In this document: positions 57,221-64,000 of the stretch, piece after piece | Layout of the letters: every line of letters starts with the position of its first letter | Position numbering within the stretch: position 1 is the stretch's first letter | NCBI RefSeq assembly: GCF_029633825.1 | Contig: NZ_CP090641.1 | Coordinates: 62,001-126,000, forward strand | DNA from: Burkholderia contaminans | GTDB lineage: Bacteria; Pseudomonadota; Gammaproteobacteria; Burkholderiales; Burkholderiaceae | Reading direction: 5' to 3' | Length of the DNA stretch: 64,000 nucleotides | Program-made: the position numbers and the translations under genes | The notes under the pieces: model-generated | The model's input: the letters and a program-made list of their open reading frames with translations, nothing else | Database searches by the model: none | What the model was told of the DNA's origin: nothing

Positions 57221-59137
57221 TCATTGCAATGCGCGTGCGCCGCTCGTGCCGGTCGCGGCGCTCGCGCGGTAGGCACGCCAGCCGCCGAAGTGCGTGATGT
57301 CCTGCGCGCCGTCCAGCGCCGCGCTCTCGCACAGGAAACCCTGCACCCGGGCGCCGTCCTCGAGCGTCAGCGTGCCGATGCCGAGCGGGTCGGCAATGCC
57401 GGCGACGAAGCTGCCGTAAGCGTCCACGGGCATCTCCCAGATTTCGACCGCGATCGACGCGCCGCCGTCCGGCACACGCACGAGGCCCGGCTTGGCGACG
57501 CCGCCGGATGCCGCCGCGGATAGCGCGTAGAGACGATAGGCGGGCGCTGTCGTCGTCGCGGCGACGAAACGTCCGCCTCGCTGCGTGAGCTGCCAGTTGA
57601 GCGGCTCACCTCGCAGATGCGCGCCGACGACCGCCACGCGCACGACGCCGGATGTCGCGCCGGGCACCGGTGCTGTTGTTGCACCCGTGTCGCCTGTGAC
57701 GTCCGTCGGCAGACCGCCACCCTCGCCGCTGCCTCGTTCCTCCGCGTCGGCCCACGCCTGCGCAAGATCGAGCAGCCGCGCGTCGTCGTGTGCACGCCCG
57801 ACGAACGTGATGCCGAACGGCAACCCGGCATGCCGCCCGGTTTCGCAAATGCCGGCGGGCACCGCGATCGCCGACAGGTCGAGCAGGTTGACGAAGTTCG
57901 TGTAGTAACCAAAACGCGAATTGACGCCGATCGGGTCGCCTTCGAGTGCGTCGATGGTCGCCGTCGTCGCCGAAGTCGGCATGACGATCGCGTCCAGTCC
58001 GTTCCATGCACGGCCGGCCTCGACGCGCAGCGTCGCGAGCGTATCGAACGCGGCGAACGCATCGGCCGCGCTGAAGCGCGCCGCACCGCCGACGATTTCG
58101 CGGATCACCGGATGCAGCGCGTCGGGTTCCCGCGCGGCGAAGGCGCCGATCGCGGCGAGCCGTTCGGCGACCCACGGGCCTTCGTAAAGCAGCCGCGCGG
58201 CAGCGAGGAACGCGCTGAAATCGATCTCGACGATCTCCGCCCCGGTCGCACGCAGGCGCTCGAGCGCGGCGCGCCATGCCGCGCCATACGATTCGTCGCC
58301 GAAGAATTGCAGCTGATCGGCACGCGGCGTGGCGAAGCGCAACTGCCCGAGCGGTCGCGCCGGTTGTGCGCGAAGCCCGTCCGCGCCCAGCAGCGGCTGC
58401 CACGCGCGTCCGTACGGATCGCCATCGGTCACGCCGTGCGCGGCGGCGAACACCGTTCGCGCGTCAGCCGCCGAGGGCGCGAACACCGATACGCAATCGA
58501 GCGACCGGCAGGCCGGCACGACGCCGAGCGTACTGAGCACGCCCTTGGTCGGCTTGAGCCCGACGAGCCCGTGAAACGCGGCCGGCACGCGCCCGGAGCC
58601 CGCCGTGTCGGTACCCAGCGAGAACGACGCGACGCCGAGCGCGACGGCCACCGCCGATCCGGAGCTCGAGCCGCCCGATGCATAGCGCGGATCGAGCGCA
58701 TTGCGGCACGCGCCATAAGGCGAGCGCTGGCCCGACAAGCCGGTCGCGAACTGGTCCAGGTTGGTCTTGCCGATCGGAATCGCGCCGGCCGCGATCAGCC
58801 GCTCGACGACGGGCGCGCTGTGCGCCGGCGTATACGCATAGGCCGGGCAGGCTGCCGTGGTCGGGATGCCGGCGAGGTCGATGTTGTCCTTGATCGCGAA
58901 CGGCACGCCATACAGCGGCAATGACGCGATGTCGCGCCCGGCCAGCGCGTCGGCATAGGCCGTCATCTCGCCATGCGTCAGCGGCCGGATCCACGCATGA
59001 TGCGGATCGCCCGCGGCGAAATGTGCGGCGATCTCGTCGACGAGCGCGTGCGGCGTCAAGTCGCCTTTCGCATAGCGCGCACGCAGCGCGGCGATCGAGC
59101 GTACGCCGGGCAAAATCGAATGTTCCGTCGTGCTCAT
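57221..59137 (-). CDS. atzF: allophanate hydrolase
   Basis: A 638-residue amidase hydrolysing allophanate to ammonia and CO2. The amidase-signature triad is present: Lys83 in IKDNIDLAG, cis-Ser in GGSSSGSA (about 158) and nucleophile Ser181 in TDTAGSGR. A C-terminal domain (about 500-638) typical of full-length AtzF/DUR1 enzymes follows (YGSFVAGIADPLGIGTLTLE). The ATG at 59137 has GAGGAGG upstream and overlaps the carboxylase stop by four bases, giving coupled synthesis of the two enzymes. Confidence 0.93.
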   Translation of the reverse strand: MSTTEHSILPGVRSIAALRARYAKGDLTPHALVDEIAAHFAAGDPHHAWIRPLTHGEMTAYADALAGRDIASLPLYGVPFAIKDNIDLAGIPTTAACPAYAYTPAHSAPVVERLIAAGAIPIGKTNLDQFATGLSGQRSPYGACRNALDPRYASGGSSSGSAVAVALGVASFSLGTDTAGSGRVPAAFHGLVGLKPTKGVLSTLGVVPACRSLDCVSVFAPSAADARTVFAAAHGVTDGDPYGRAWQPLLGADGLRAQPARPLGQLRFATPRADQLQFFGDESYGAAWRAALERLRATGAEIVEIDFSAFLAAARLLYEGPWVAERLAAIGAFAAREPDALHPVIREIVGGAARFSAADAFAAFDTLATLRVEAGRAWNGLDAIVMPTSATTATIDALEGDPIGVNSRFGYYTNFVNLLDLSAIAVPAGICETGRHAGLPFGITFVGRAHDDARLLDLAQAWADAEERGSGEGGGLPTDVTGDTGATTAPVPGATSGVVRVAVVGAHLRGEPLNWQLTQRGGRFVAATTTAPAYRLYALSAAASGGVAKPGLVRVPDGGASIAVEIWEMPVDAYGSFVAGIADPLGIGTLTLEDGARVQGFLCESAALDGAQDITHFGGWRAYRASAATGTSGARALQ

Positions 59138-62100
59138 GCGACCTCCTCGGCGGCGCCCGCCTTCATCACCATCAGCCGCTGGCCGGCCACCACCGCCGCG
59201 CCCGGCGCGCAATCGATCGTCTCGATCGTGCCGTCTTCCGTCGCCGTCACTGCAACCTCCATCTTCATCGACTCGACGATCGCGACGACCTGCCCTTCGG
59301 TCACGCGCTCACCCGCTTCGACCAGCACCTTCCACACGCTGCCCGACACGTCCGCGGCGATCGCGCGCTGCGTGTCGGCAAGCGCGCCCGCTTCCCGCGC
59401 GGCGTCCGCCTCGCCCTGCGCCGCGTCGCCGACGTATTCGGCATGGCCGGCCACCCGCCACCGTTCGCGCTCCGCTTCGAACGCCGTTTGCTGCGATGCC
59501 TTGAACGCGGCGATCGAATCCGCCTCGTCACGCAGGAAGCGGTTGTACGCGCCGAGATCGAACACCGATTCCTCGATCTTCAGCCCGGCGCGCCCCGCGA
59601 TGAAATCCGCGCGCAGTTCCGCCAGCTCGGCCTCGCTGACTTCGTAGAAGCGAATCTCGTCGAAGAAGCGCAGCAGCCACGGCTTGCCGGCTTCGAACTC
59701 GCGCGTGGTGCGATGGCGGTTCCACATCTGCACGGTCCGGCCGACGAACTGATACCCGCCCGGCCCTTCCATCCCGTACACGCACAGATACGCACCGCCG
59801 ATGCCGACCGCGTTCTCCGGCGTCCAGGTACGCGCGGGGTTGTACTTCGTGGTGACGAGCCGGTGGCGCGGATCGATAGGCGTCGCGACCGGCGCACCGA
59901 GGTACACGTCGCCGAGCCCCATCACGAGATAACGCGCGTCGAACACGATGCGCTTCACATCGTCGATGCCGGCCAGGCCGTTGATCCGCCGGATGAACTC
60001 GATATTGCTCGGGCACCACGGCGCATCGGGCCGCACCGACTGCATGTAGCGCTCGATCGCGACACGCGTCGACGGATCGTCCCACGACAGCGGCAGATGC
60101 ACGATGCGGTTCGGCACGCGCATGTCGGCGACTTCCGGCAACGCGCGTTCGGCCGCCTGCAGATGCGCGATCAGCGTGTCGAGCGGCAGGGTCCGTGCGT
60201 CGAACTGCACCTGCAGCGAACGGATGCCCGGCGTCAGGTCGAGCATGCCGGGCAGACGGTGCGCGTCGAGCCAGCACATCAGCGCATGCACGCGAAAACG
60301 CAGGTTCAGGTCGAGTACGAGCGGCCCGTATTCCACCAGCACGTTGCGGTCGCCCGAGCGCCGGTAGACGACGCCGATGCCGCCGCCGGCCGACGGGTCG
60401 CGATGCAGCACGCATTCGTCCGCCGTGCCGGCGGGTGCCGGACGCGCAACCACCGTGTCGGCGGAGAGCGTGGTCGACACACGGGCGCGGACGAACTGCA
60501 CCGTATCGCCCGGCCGCAGTTGCCCGAGCTTCCACAATTCGTCATGCACGACCGTCACCGGACACACGAAGCCGCCGAGGCTCGGGCCGTCCGGGCCCAG
60601 GATCACCGGCATGTCGCCGGTGAAATCGACCGCGCCGATCGCATACGCGTTGTCGTGGATGTTCGACGGATGCAGGCCGGCTTCGCCGCCGTCCGCGCGT
60701 GCCCACTGCGGCTTCGGGCCGATCAGCCGGATGCCGGTCCGGCTCGAGTTGTAATGGACCGTCCACTGCGTGCCGTACAGCATCGCGATGTCGTCCGGCG
60801 TGAAGAAATCCGGCGCGCCGTGCGGGCCGTCGAGCACGCCGAGCGTCCACGCGTGCGTCAGCGCGGGGATCTCCGCCGCGGCCAGCGTGGCGCCCGCGTC
60901 GCCGCGCCCGGCTTCCTCGTCCAGATGCAGTACGTCGCCCTTGCGCAGCGCACGCCCCGCATGGCCGCCGAACTGGCCGAGCGTGAAGGTTGCCTTGCTG
61001 CCGAGATAGTCGGGCACCTGCAGCCCGCCTTTCACGGCCAGGCAGGCGCGCACGCCGGCACCCGTCACGCCGCCCAGCTTCAGCACCGCGCCTGGCCGCG
61101 CACGCAGCACCTGCCAGAACGGTGCAGGTTCGCCATCGAGCGATGCCGCGAGCGGCGCGCCGCCGAGCACGAAGAGCGTCTCGGCGTTGAAGCGCAGCGT
61201 CGCGCCGACCATCGTGAATTCCAGCCCGGCCGCGTCGTGTGCGTTGCCGAGCAGCGCGTTCGCGAGCGCGAACGCGCGATCGTCCATCGGCCCGGACGGC
61301 GGCACGCCGACGTTCCAGTAGCCGACACGCCCGGGCGCCTGCTGCACGGTGGTCTGCACGCCGCCGTCGAGCACGTCGATCGTGTGCGGTGCGAACGCGA
61401 AGCGCGACAGGAACGCGGTGGTCGCTGCGCCGCGCGCGAACGTGTCCGAACCGGCAATCGCGCGCAGATAGTCGAGATTGGTTTCGATGCCGTACAGTTC
61501 CGTGCGCGCCAGTGCGCGCTGCAGCGCGGCCAGTGCGTCGCGGCGCGTCTCGCCATGCACGATCAGCTTCGCGAGCAGCGGATCGTAGTACGCGCTGATC
61601 TCGGTGCCCGCCTCGATCCATCCGTCGACGCGCACGTCGTCCGGAAACGCGACGTGCGTCAGCAGCCCCGCGCTCGGCAGGAATTGCTTGTGCGGATCCT
61701 CCGCATAGAGCCGCACCTGGATGCTCGCGCCGCGCGGTGCAACGGCGAGCGTGCCGAGCGGCGGCAGGTCGCCCTCCGCCTGCAGGATCATCCATTCCAC
61801 GAGATCGATGCCCGTCACTTCCTCGGTCACGCAATGCTCGACCTGCAGCCGCGTGTTCACCTCGAGGAAATAGAACTGGCGCGTATGCGCGTCGAACACG
61901 AATTCGACCGTGCCGGCCGACGCATAGCCGACCGCGCGGGCAAGCCGCACCGCGCTCGCGTGCAACGCGGCGCGCTCTTCGTCGGTCAGGCCCGGCGCAG
62001 GCGTTTCCTCGATCACTTTCTGGTTGCGGCGCTGCACCGAGCAATCGCGTTCGCCGAGTGCGATTGCATCCCCGCGGCCGTCGCCGAAGATCTGCACTTC

Positions 62101-62727
62101 GATGTGCCGCGCGTGCTCGACGAATTTCTCGAGATACACGCCCGCATGCGCGAAGTTCGCGGCGCCGAGCCGCACGACGGAATCGAACGCCGCTTCGAGC
62201 TGCGCGGCGTCGCGGCACAGGGACATGCCGATCCCGCCGCCGCCGGCGGTGCTTTTCAGCATCACCGGGTAGCCGATCGCGTCGGCTTCGGCGAGCGCCG
62301 TCCGTGCATCGTCGAGCAGGCCCGTACCGGGCAGCAGCGCGACGCCCTGTGCAGCGGCGAGTTCGCGCGCGGTGTGCTTGAGCCCGAACGCGCGCATCTG
62401 GTCGCCGCGCGGCCCGATGAAGCGCAGGCCCGCCGCTTCGCATGCGTCGGCGAATCCCGCGTGCTCGGACAGGAAGCCGTAGCCGGGATGCACGGCTTGC
62501 GCGCCCGTCTCGCGTGCGGCGGCGAGGATCGCCGCGACGTTCAGGTAGCTGTCCGGCGCCGGCGCGGGGCCGACCCGCACGGCTTCGTCGGCGAGCGCCA
62601 CGTGGCGCGCATCACGGTCGGCGTCGGAGTAGATCGCGACCGATGCGATTCCGAGCCGTTTCAGCGTGCGGATCACGCGGCACGCGATTTCGCCGCGGTT
62701 CGCGACGAGGACTTTCGTGAATTTCAT
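59134..62727 (-). CDS. biotin-dependent urea/guanidine carboxylase
   Basis: A 1197-residue multidomain enzyme. Order: biotin carboxylase at about 1-450 (KVLVANRGEIACRVIRTLK; ATP-grasp glycine loop AGGGGIGMS), a KipA/KipI-like carboxyltransferase at about 470-1040 (PSGPMDDRAFALANALLGN), and a C-terminal biotinyl domain with biotin Lys at about 1155 in VESMKMEVAV. It carboxylates urea to allophanate or, in operons with DUF1989 partners, guanidine to carboxyguanidine. The start at 62727 follows GGGAGG, which itself lies in a hairpin. It is coupled to allophanate hydrolase by a four-base overlap. Confidence 0.92.
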   Translation of the reverse strand: MKFTKVLVANRGEIACRVIRTLKRLGIASVAIYSDADRDARHVALADEAVRVGPAPAPDSYLNVAAILAAARETGAQAVHPGYGFLSEHAGFADACEAAGLRFIGPRGDQMRAFGLKHTARELAAAQGVALLPGTGLLDDARTALAEADAIGYPVMLKSTAGGGGIGMSLCRDAAQLEAAFDSVVRLGAANFAHAGVYLEKFVEHARHIEVQIFGDGRGDAIALGERDCSVQRRNQKVIEETPAPGLTDEERAALHASAVRLARAVGYASAGTVEFVFDAHTRQFYFLEVNTRLQVEHCVTEEVTGIDLVEWMILQAEGDLPPLGTLAVAPRGASIQVRLYAEDPHKQFLPSAGLLTHVAFPDDVRVDGWIEAGTEISAYYDPLLAKLIVHGETRRDALAALQRALARTELYGIETNLDYLRAIAGSDTFARGAATTAFLSRFAFAPHTIDVLDGGVQTTVQQAPGRVGYWNVGVPPSGPMDDRAFALANALLGNAHDAAGLEFTMVGATLRFNAETLFVLGGAPLAASLDGEPAPFWQVLRARPGAVLKLGGVTGAGVRACLAVKGGLQVPDYLGSKATFTLGQFGGHAGRALRKGDVLHLDEEAGRGDAGATLAAAEIPALTHAWTLGVLDGPHGAPDFFTPDDIAMLYGTQWTVHYNSSRTGIRLIGPKPQWARADGGEAGLHPSNIHDNAYAIGAVDFTGDMPVILGPDGPSLGGFVCPVTVVHDELWKLGQLRPGDTVQFVRARVSTTLSADTVVARPAPAGTADECVLHRDPSAGGGIGVVYRRSGDRNVLVEYGPLVLDLNLRFRVHALMCWLDAHRLPGMLDLTPGIRSLQVQFDARTLPLDTLIAHLQAAERALPEVADMRVPNRIVHLPLSWDDPSTRVAIERYMQSVRPDAPWCPSNIEFIRRINGLAGIDDVKRIVFDARYLVMGLGDVYLGAPVATPIDPRHRLVTTKYNPARTWTPENAVGIGGAYLCVYGMEGPGGYQFVGRTVQMWNRHRTTREFEAGKPWLLRFFDEIRFYEVSEAELAELRADFIAGRAGLKIEESVFDLGAYNRFLRDEADSIAAFKASQQTAFEAERERWRVAGHAEYVGDAAQGEADAAREAGALADTQRAIAADVSGSVWKVLVEAGERVTEGQVVAIVESMKMEVAVTATEDGTIETIDCAPGAAVVAGQRLMVMKAGAAEEVA

Positions 62728-62762
62728 GTTGCCTCCCGCCGGGCCGCCCCAAGGGAGGCAAC
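62728..62762 (-). promoter_or_regulatory. hairpin enclosing the carboxylase ribosome-binding site
   Basis: On the minus strand GTTGCCTCCC pairs perfectly with GGGAGGCAAC, which contains the ribosome-binding site and directly abuts the carboxylase ATG (62727). Formed in the mRNA, it would hide the site. The arm sequences and nearby CCCCTTGGGG also resemble dispersed intergenic repeats of betaproteobacteria, so it may be a repeat insertion that became part of the leader. Confidence 0.55.
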
Positions 62763-62793
62763 CGCCCCCTTGGGGGGCAGCGAACATGTCGGT

Positions 62794-62822
62794 CCGGAGT
62801 AGCGCTTCAGCGCGTACTCCGG
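62794..62822. repeat. second intergenic hairpin between the UAAP2 and carboxylase genes
   Basis: CCGGAGTA and GCGC pair with GCGC and TACTCCGG around a TTCA loop, with one bulged base. With the neighbouring hairpin it fills most of the 127-base gap. I recall the combination GGAGTACGCGCTGAAGCGC next to a CCCCTTGGGG block as a recurrent intergenic motif in Burkholderia and relatives, but this was not checked. Confidence 0.5.
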
Positions 62823-62854
62823 CCCCATGCAAAGCAAGTGAGCGTGGCGGTCGT

Positions 62855-63511
62855 TCATTCCGCCTCCCAGATCGTGAGGCGCACCGGCGTCGGGTTGTAC
62901 CCGTTGCACGGATTGTTGAGCTGCGGGCAGTTCGAGATCAGCACCGTGACGTCCATCTCCGCGCGCATCTCGACATACTTGCCCGGTGCGGAAATGCCGT
63001 CCTCGAACGTCAGCCCGCCGAGCGGCGTGACGGGCACGTTCATGAAGAAGTTGACGTTGCCGACCAGGTCGCGCTTGGTGAGCCGCGCACCCGCGCCGCA
63101 CGTGCAGTGCGTGATGGCGTTGAGGAAGCTGTCGCGGCAGTTGTGCATGTGCCGCTTGTCGAGCGCATAGCGCACGGTGTTGCTCTCGGCCGCGCACGCG
63201 CCGCCGAGCGTATCGTGACGGCCACAGGTATCGGCGACGATCGTCACCATCGGGTTGCCCCGGCTCGACAGCAGCACGCTGCCCGCGCTCAGGTACAGGT
63301 TGCGCTGCGCGCGGATGGTGTCCTGCGCGCTGTAGCGCTCCTCGGGGTCGTCGGACCGGTAGAACAGCGTGTCGACGGCCTGGTTGCCTTCGAGGTCGAG
63401 GATGCGGAAGACCTGCCCGCGCTTCAGGTCGTGCAGCCACGGTTCCCCCGCATTCAGCGTGGTGTCGTGAATGGCATCGCGCGGGTCGAGACGGCTTTCG
63501 ATGATCGGCAT
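62855..63511 (-). CDS. urea-amidolyase-associated protein 2, DUF1989; carboxyguanidine deiminase subunit
   Basis: A 218-residue cytoplasmic DUF1989 protein. Characteristic segments are [40 protein letters not shown] and [12 protein letters not shown]. Long known only as UAAP2, it is one of two subunits (with UAAP1) that form carboxyguanidine deiminase (CgdAB) in bacteria using guanidine, converting carboxyguanidine to allophanate. The Cys/His-rich core may bind metal. The ATG at 63511 follows AGGAGA. It lies 13 bases after the partner gene. Confidence 0.85.
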   Translation of the reverse strand: MPIIESRLDPRDAIHDTTLNAGEPWLHDLKRGQVFRILDLEGNQAVDTLFYRSDDPEERYSAQDTIRAQRNLYLSAGSVLLSSRGNPMVTIVADTCGRHDTLGGACAAESNTVRYALDKRHMHNCRDSFLNAITHCTCGAGARLTKRDLVGNVNFFMNVPVTPLGGLTFEDGISAPGKYVEMRAEMDVTVLISNCPQLNNPCNGYNPTPVRLTIWEAE

Positions 63512-63524
63512 GGCTCGGCTCTCC

Positions 63525-64000
63525 TTACGCAAACAGGCGATCGGTGTTGGCGAAGCCGCGCACGTTCTCGGCGCACGCGCGGCGGCACGGATCGTCTTCC
63601 GGCGCGGCACCGTCCGCCGGATACGCGCGGTACGCGATCAGCTTCACGGCCTTCGGCGCGTAGTCCGGGTGCGGATCGAGCGGATGCGGCGCGGTCGAGA
63701 ACGCTGCCAGCGTGTTCATCTCGAAACGCAGGTCGAGGGCACTGCCGGCCGGCGAATGTCCGGCGACGAAATCGAGCGCGCCGTCGTCGCGGGTGTCGAG
63801 CTTGCTGAAGAAATTGACGTTCGCGACCAGGTCGCGCGCCGACAGCCCGTATTTCGCGAGTTCGAGCACGAGGCTGTCCCGGCCGTTGCGGATCATCGCG
63901 TTGCGATCGGCCTGGTACGACGTCGTGCCGTACTTGTGCGCGAACAGCCGCGCGTCGCCGACGCCGCCGAGCGGGTCGTGCCAGCCGAGCGTGTCGGCCG
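63525..64000 (-). CDS. urea-amidolyase-associated protein 1, DUF1989 (5' end beyond window)
   Basis: The frame is open to the right edge: [20 protein letters not shown] is followed by [20 protein letters not shown] and the diagnostic [20 protein letters not shown]. It pairs with the 62855-63511 protein as the second DUF1989 subunit. An internal ATG at 63896 is not the true start, because the conserved sequence continues upstream. The missing part is probably about 80 residues. Confidence 0.85.
   Translation of the reverse strand, partial: ADTLGWHDPLGGVGDARLFAHKYGTTSYQADRNAMIRNGRDSLVLELAKYGLSARDLVANVNFFSKLDTRDDGALDFVAGHSPAGSALDLRFEMNTLAAFSTAPHPLDPHPDYAPKAVKLIAYRAYPADGAAPEDDPCRRACAENVRGFANTDRLFA

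Noticed and set aside
62724..63440. A 238-codon minus-strand frame across UAAP2
   Set aside because: It is out of phase with the DUF1989 protein; its ending comes from the intergenic hairpin repeat.

Overview
The window is about 64 kb of GC-rich DNA with dense, mostly short-spaced genes. Its gene content is typical of Burkholderia, most likely the B. cepacia complex and perhaps a secondary chromosome: paralogous housekeeping-type enzymes, many catabolic clusters and single regulators. The species and replicon are inferred from gene types and style, not from a marker gene. No rRNA, tRNA, CRISPR array, intact insertion sequence or prophage was found.

Layout. 1-5 kb: tail of an unknown gene, a proline-type amino acid permease, a tandem universal stress protein and small hypotheticals. 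5-10.4 kb: a dCache chemoreceptor, a receiver-less sigma-54 activator and a hybrid histidine kinase. 10.5-13.9 kb: small stress-type proteins (DUF4142, PRC-barrel, CBS pair, a 39-residue membrane peptide and short conserved proteins). 14-19 kb: a MipA/OmpV porin-like protein, then a LexA-type box directly before a FAN1-like nuclease and an overlapping nuclease-helicase, a likely SOS-inducible repair operon. 19-25 kb: an IclR/PcaR-type regulator, a MurA paralogue, a shikimate-type MFS transporter and a 4-hydroxyphenylpyruvate dioxygenase. PcaR-like sites lie in front of both the regulator and the transporter/dioxygenase pair.

25-34 kb: an old-yellow-enzyme family protein, a DUF2252 protein, a hipA remnant, a ribBA paralogue with a degenerate cyclohydrolase half coupled to an esterase, a LuxR-type regulator, a short CDF transporter and a thiolase. 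34.6-37.5 kb: a KfrA-like coiled-coil DNA-binding protein with two palindromes upstream, and a large Tat lipoprotein with a 22-bp perfect palindrome upstream. 37.7-45.8 kb: a TetR regulator and a curA-like reductase sharing one operator, an ABM-domain protein, a three-subunit molybdenum aldehyde oxidoreductase (2Fe-2S, molybdopterin, tri-heme cytochrome c) and a succinate-semialdehyde-type dehydrogenase.

46-55 kb: two diguanylate cyclases and a convergent response regulator / 7TMR-DISM kinase pair. Between them are gene fragments and a lower-GC patch (about 47.88-49.2 kb) with an unrecognised beta-rich protein and a pRiA4b ORF-3-type protein nearby. 55-64 kb, all on the minus strand: two DUF1989 proteins (UAAP1 and UAAP2), a biotin-dependent urea/guanidine carboxylase, allophanate hydrolase, an ABC permease and its ATPase. 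With the two DUF1989 proteins present, this operon is better read as guanidine degradation (carboxylase, carboxyguanidine deiminase, allophanate hydrolase, importer) than as simple urea use.
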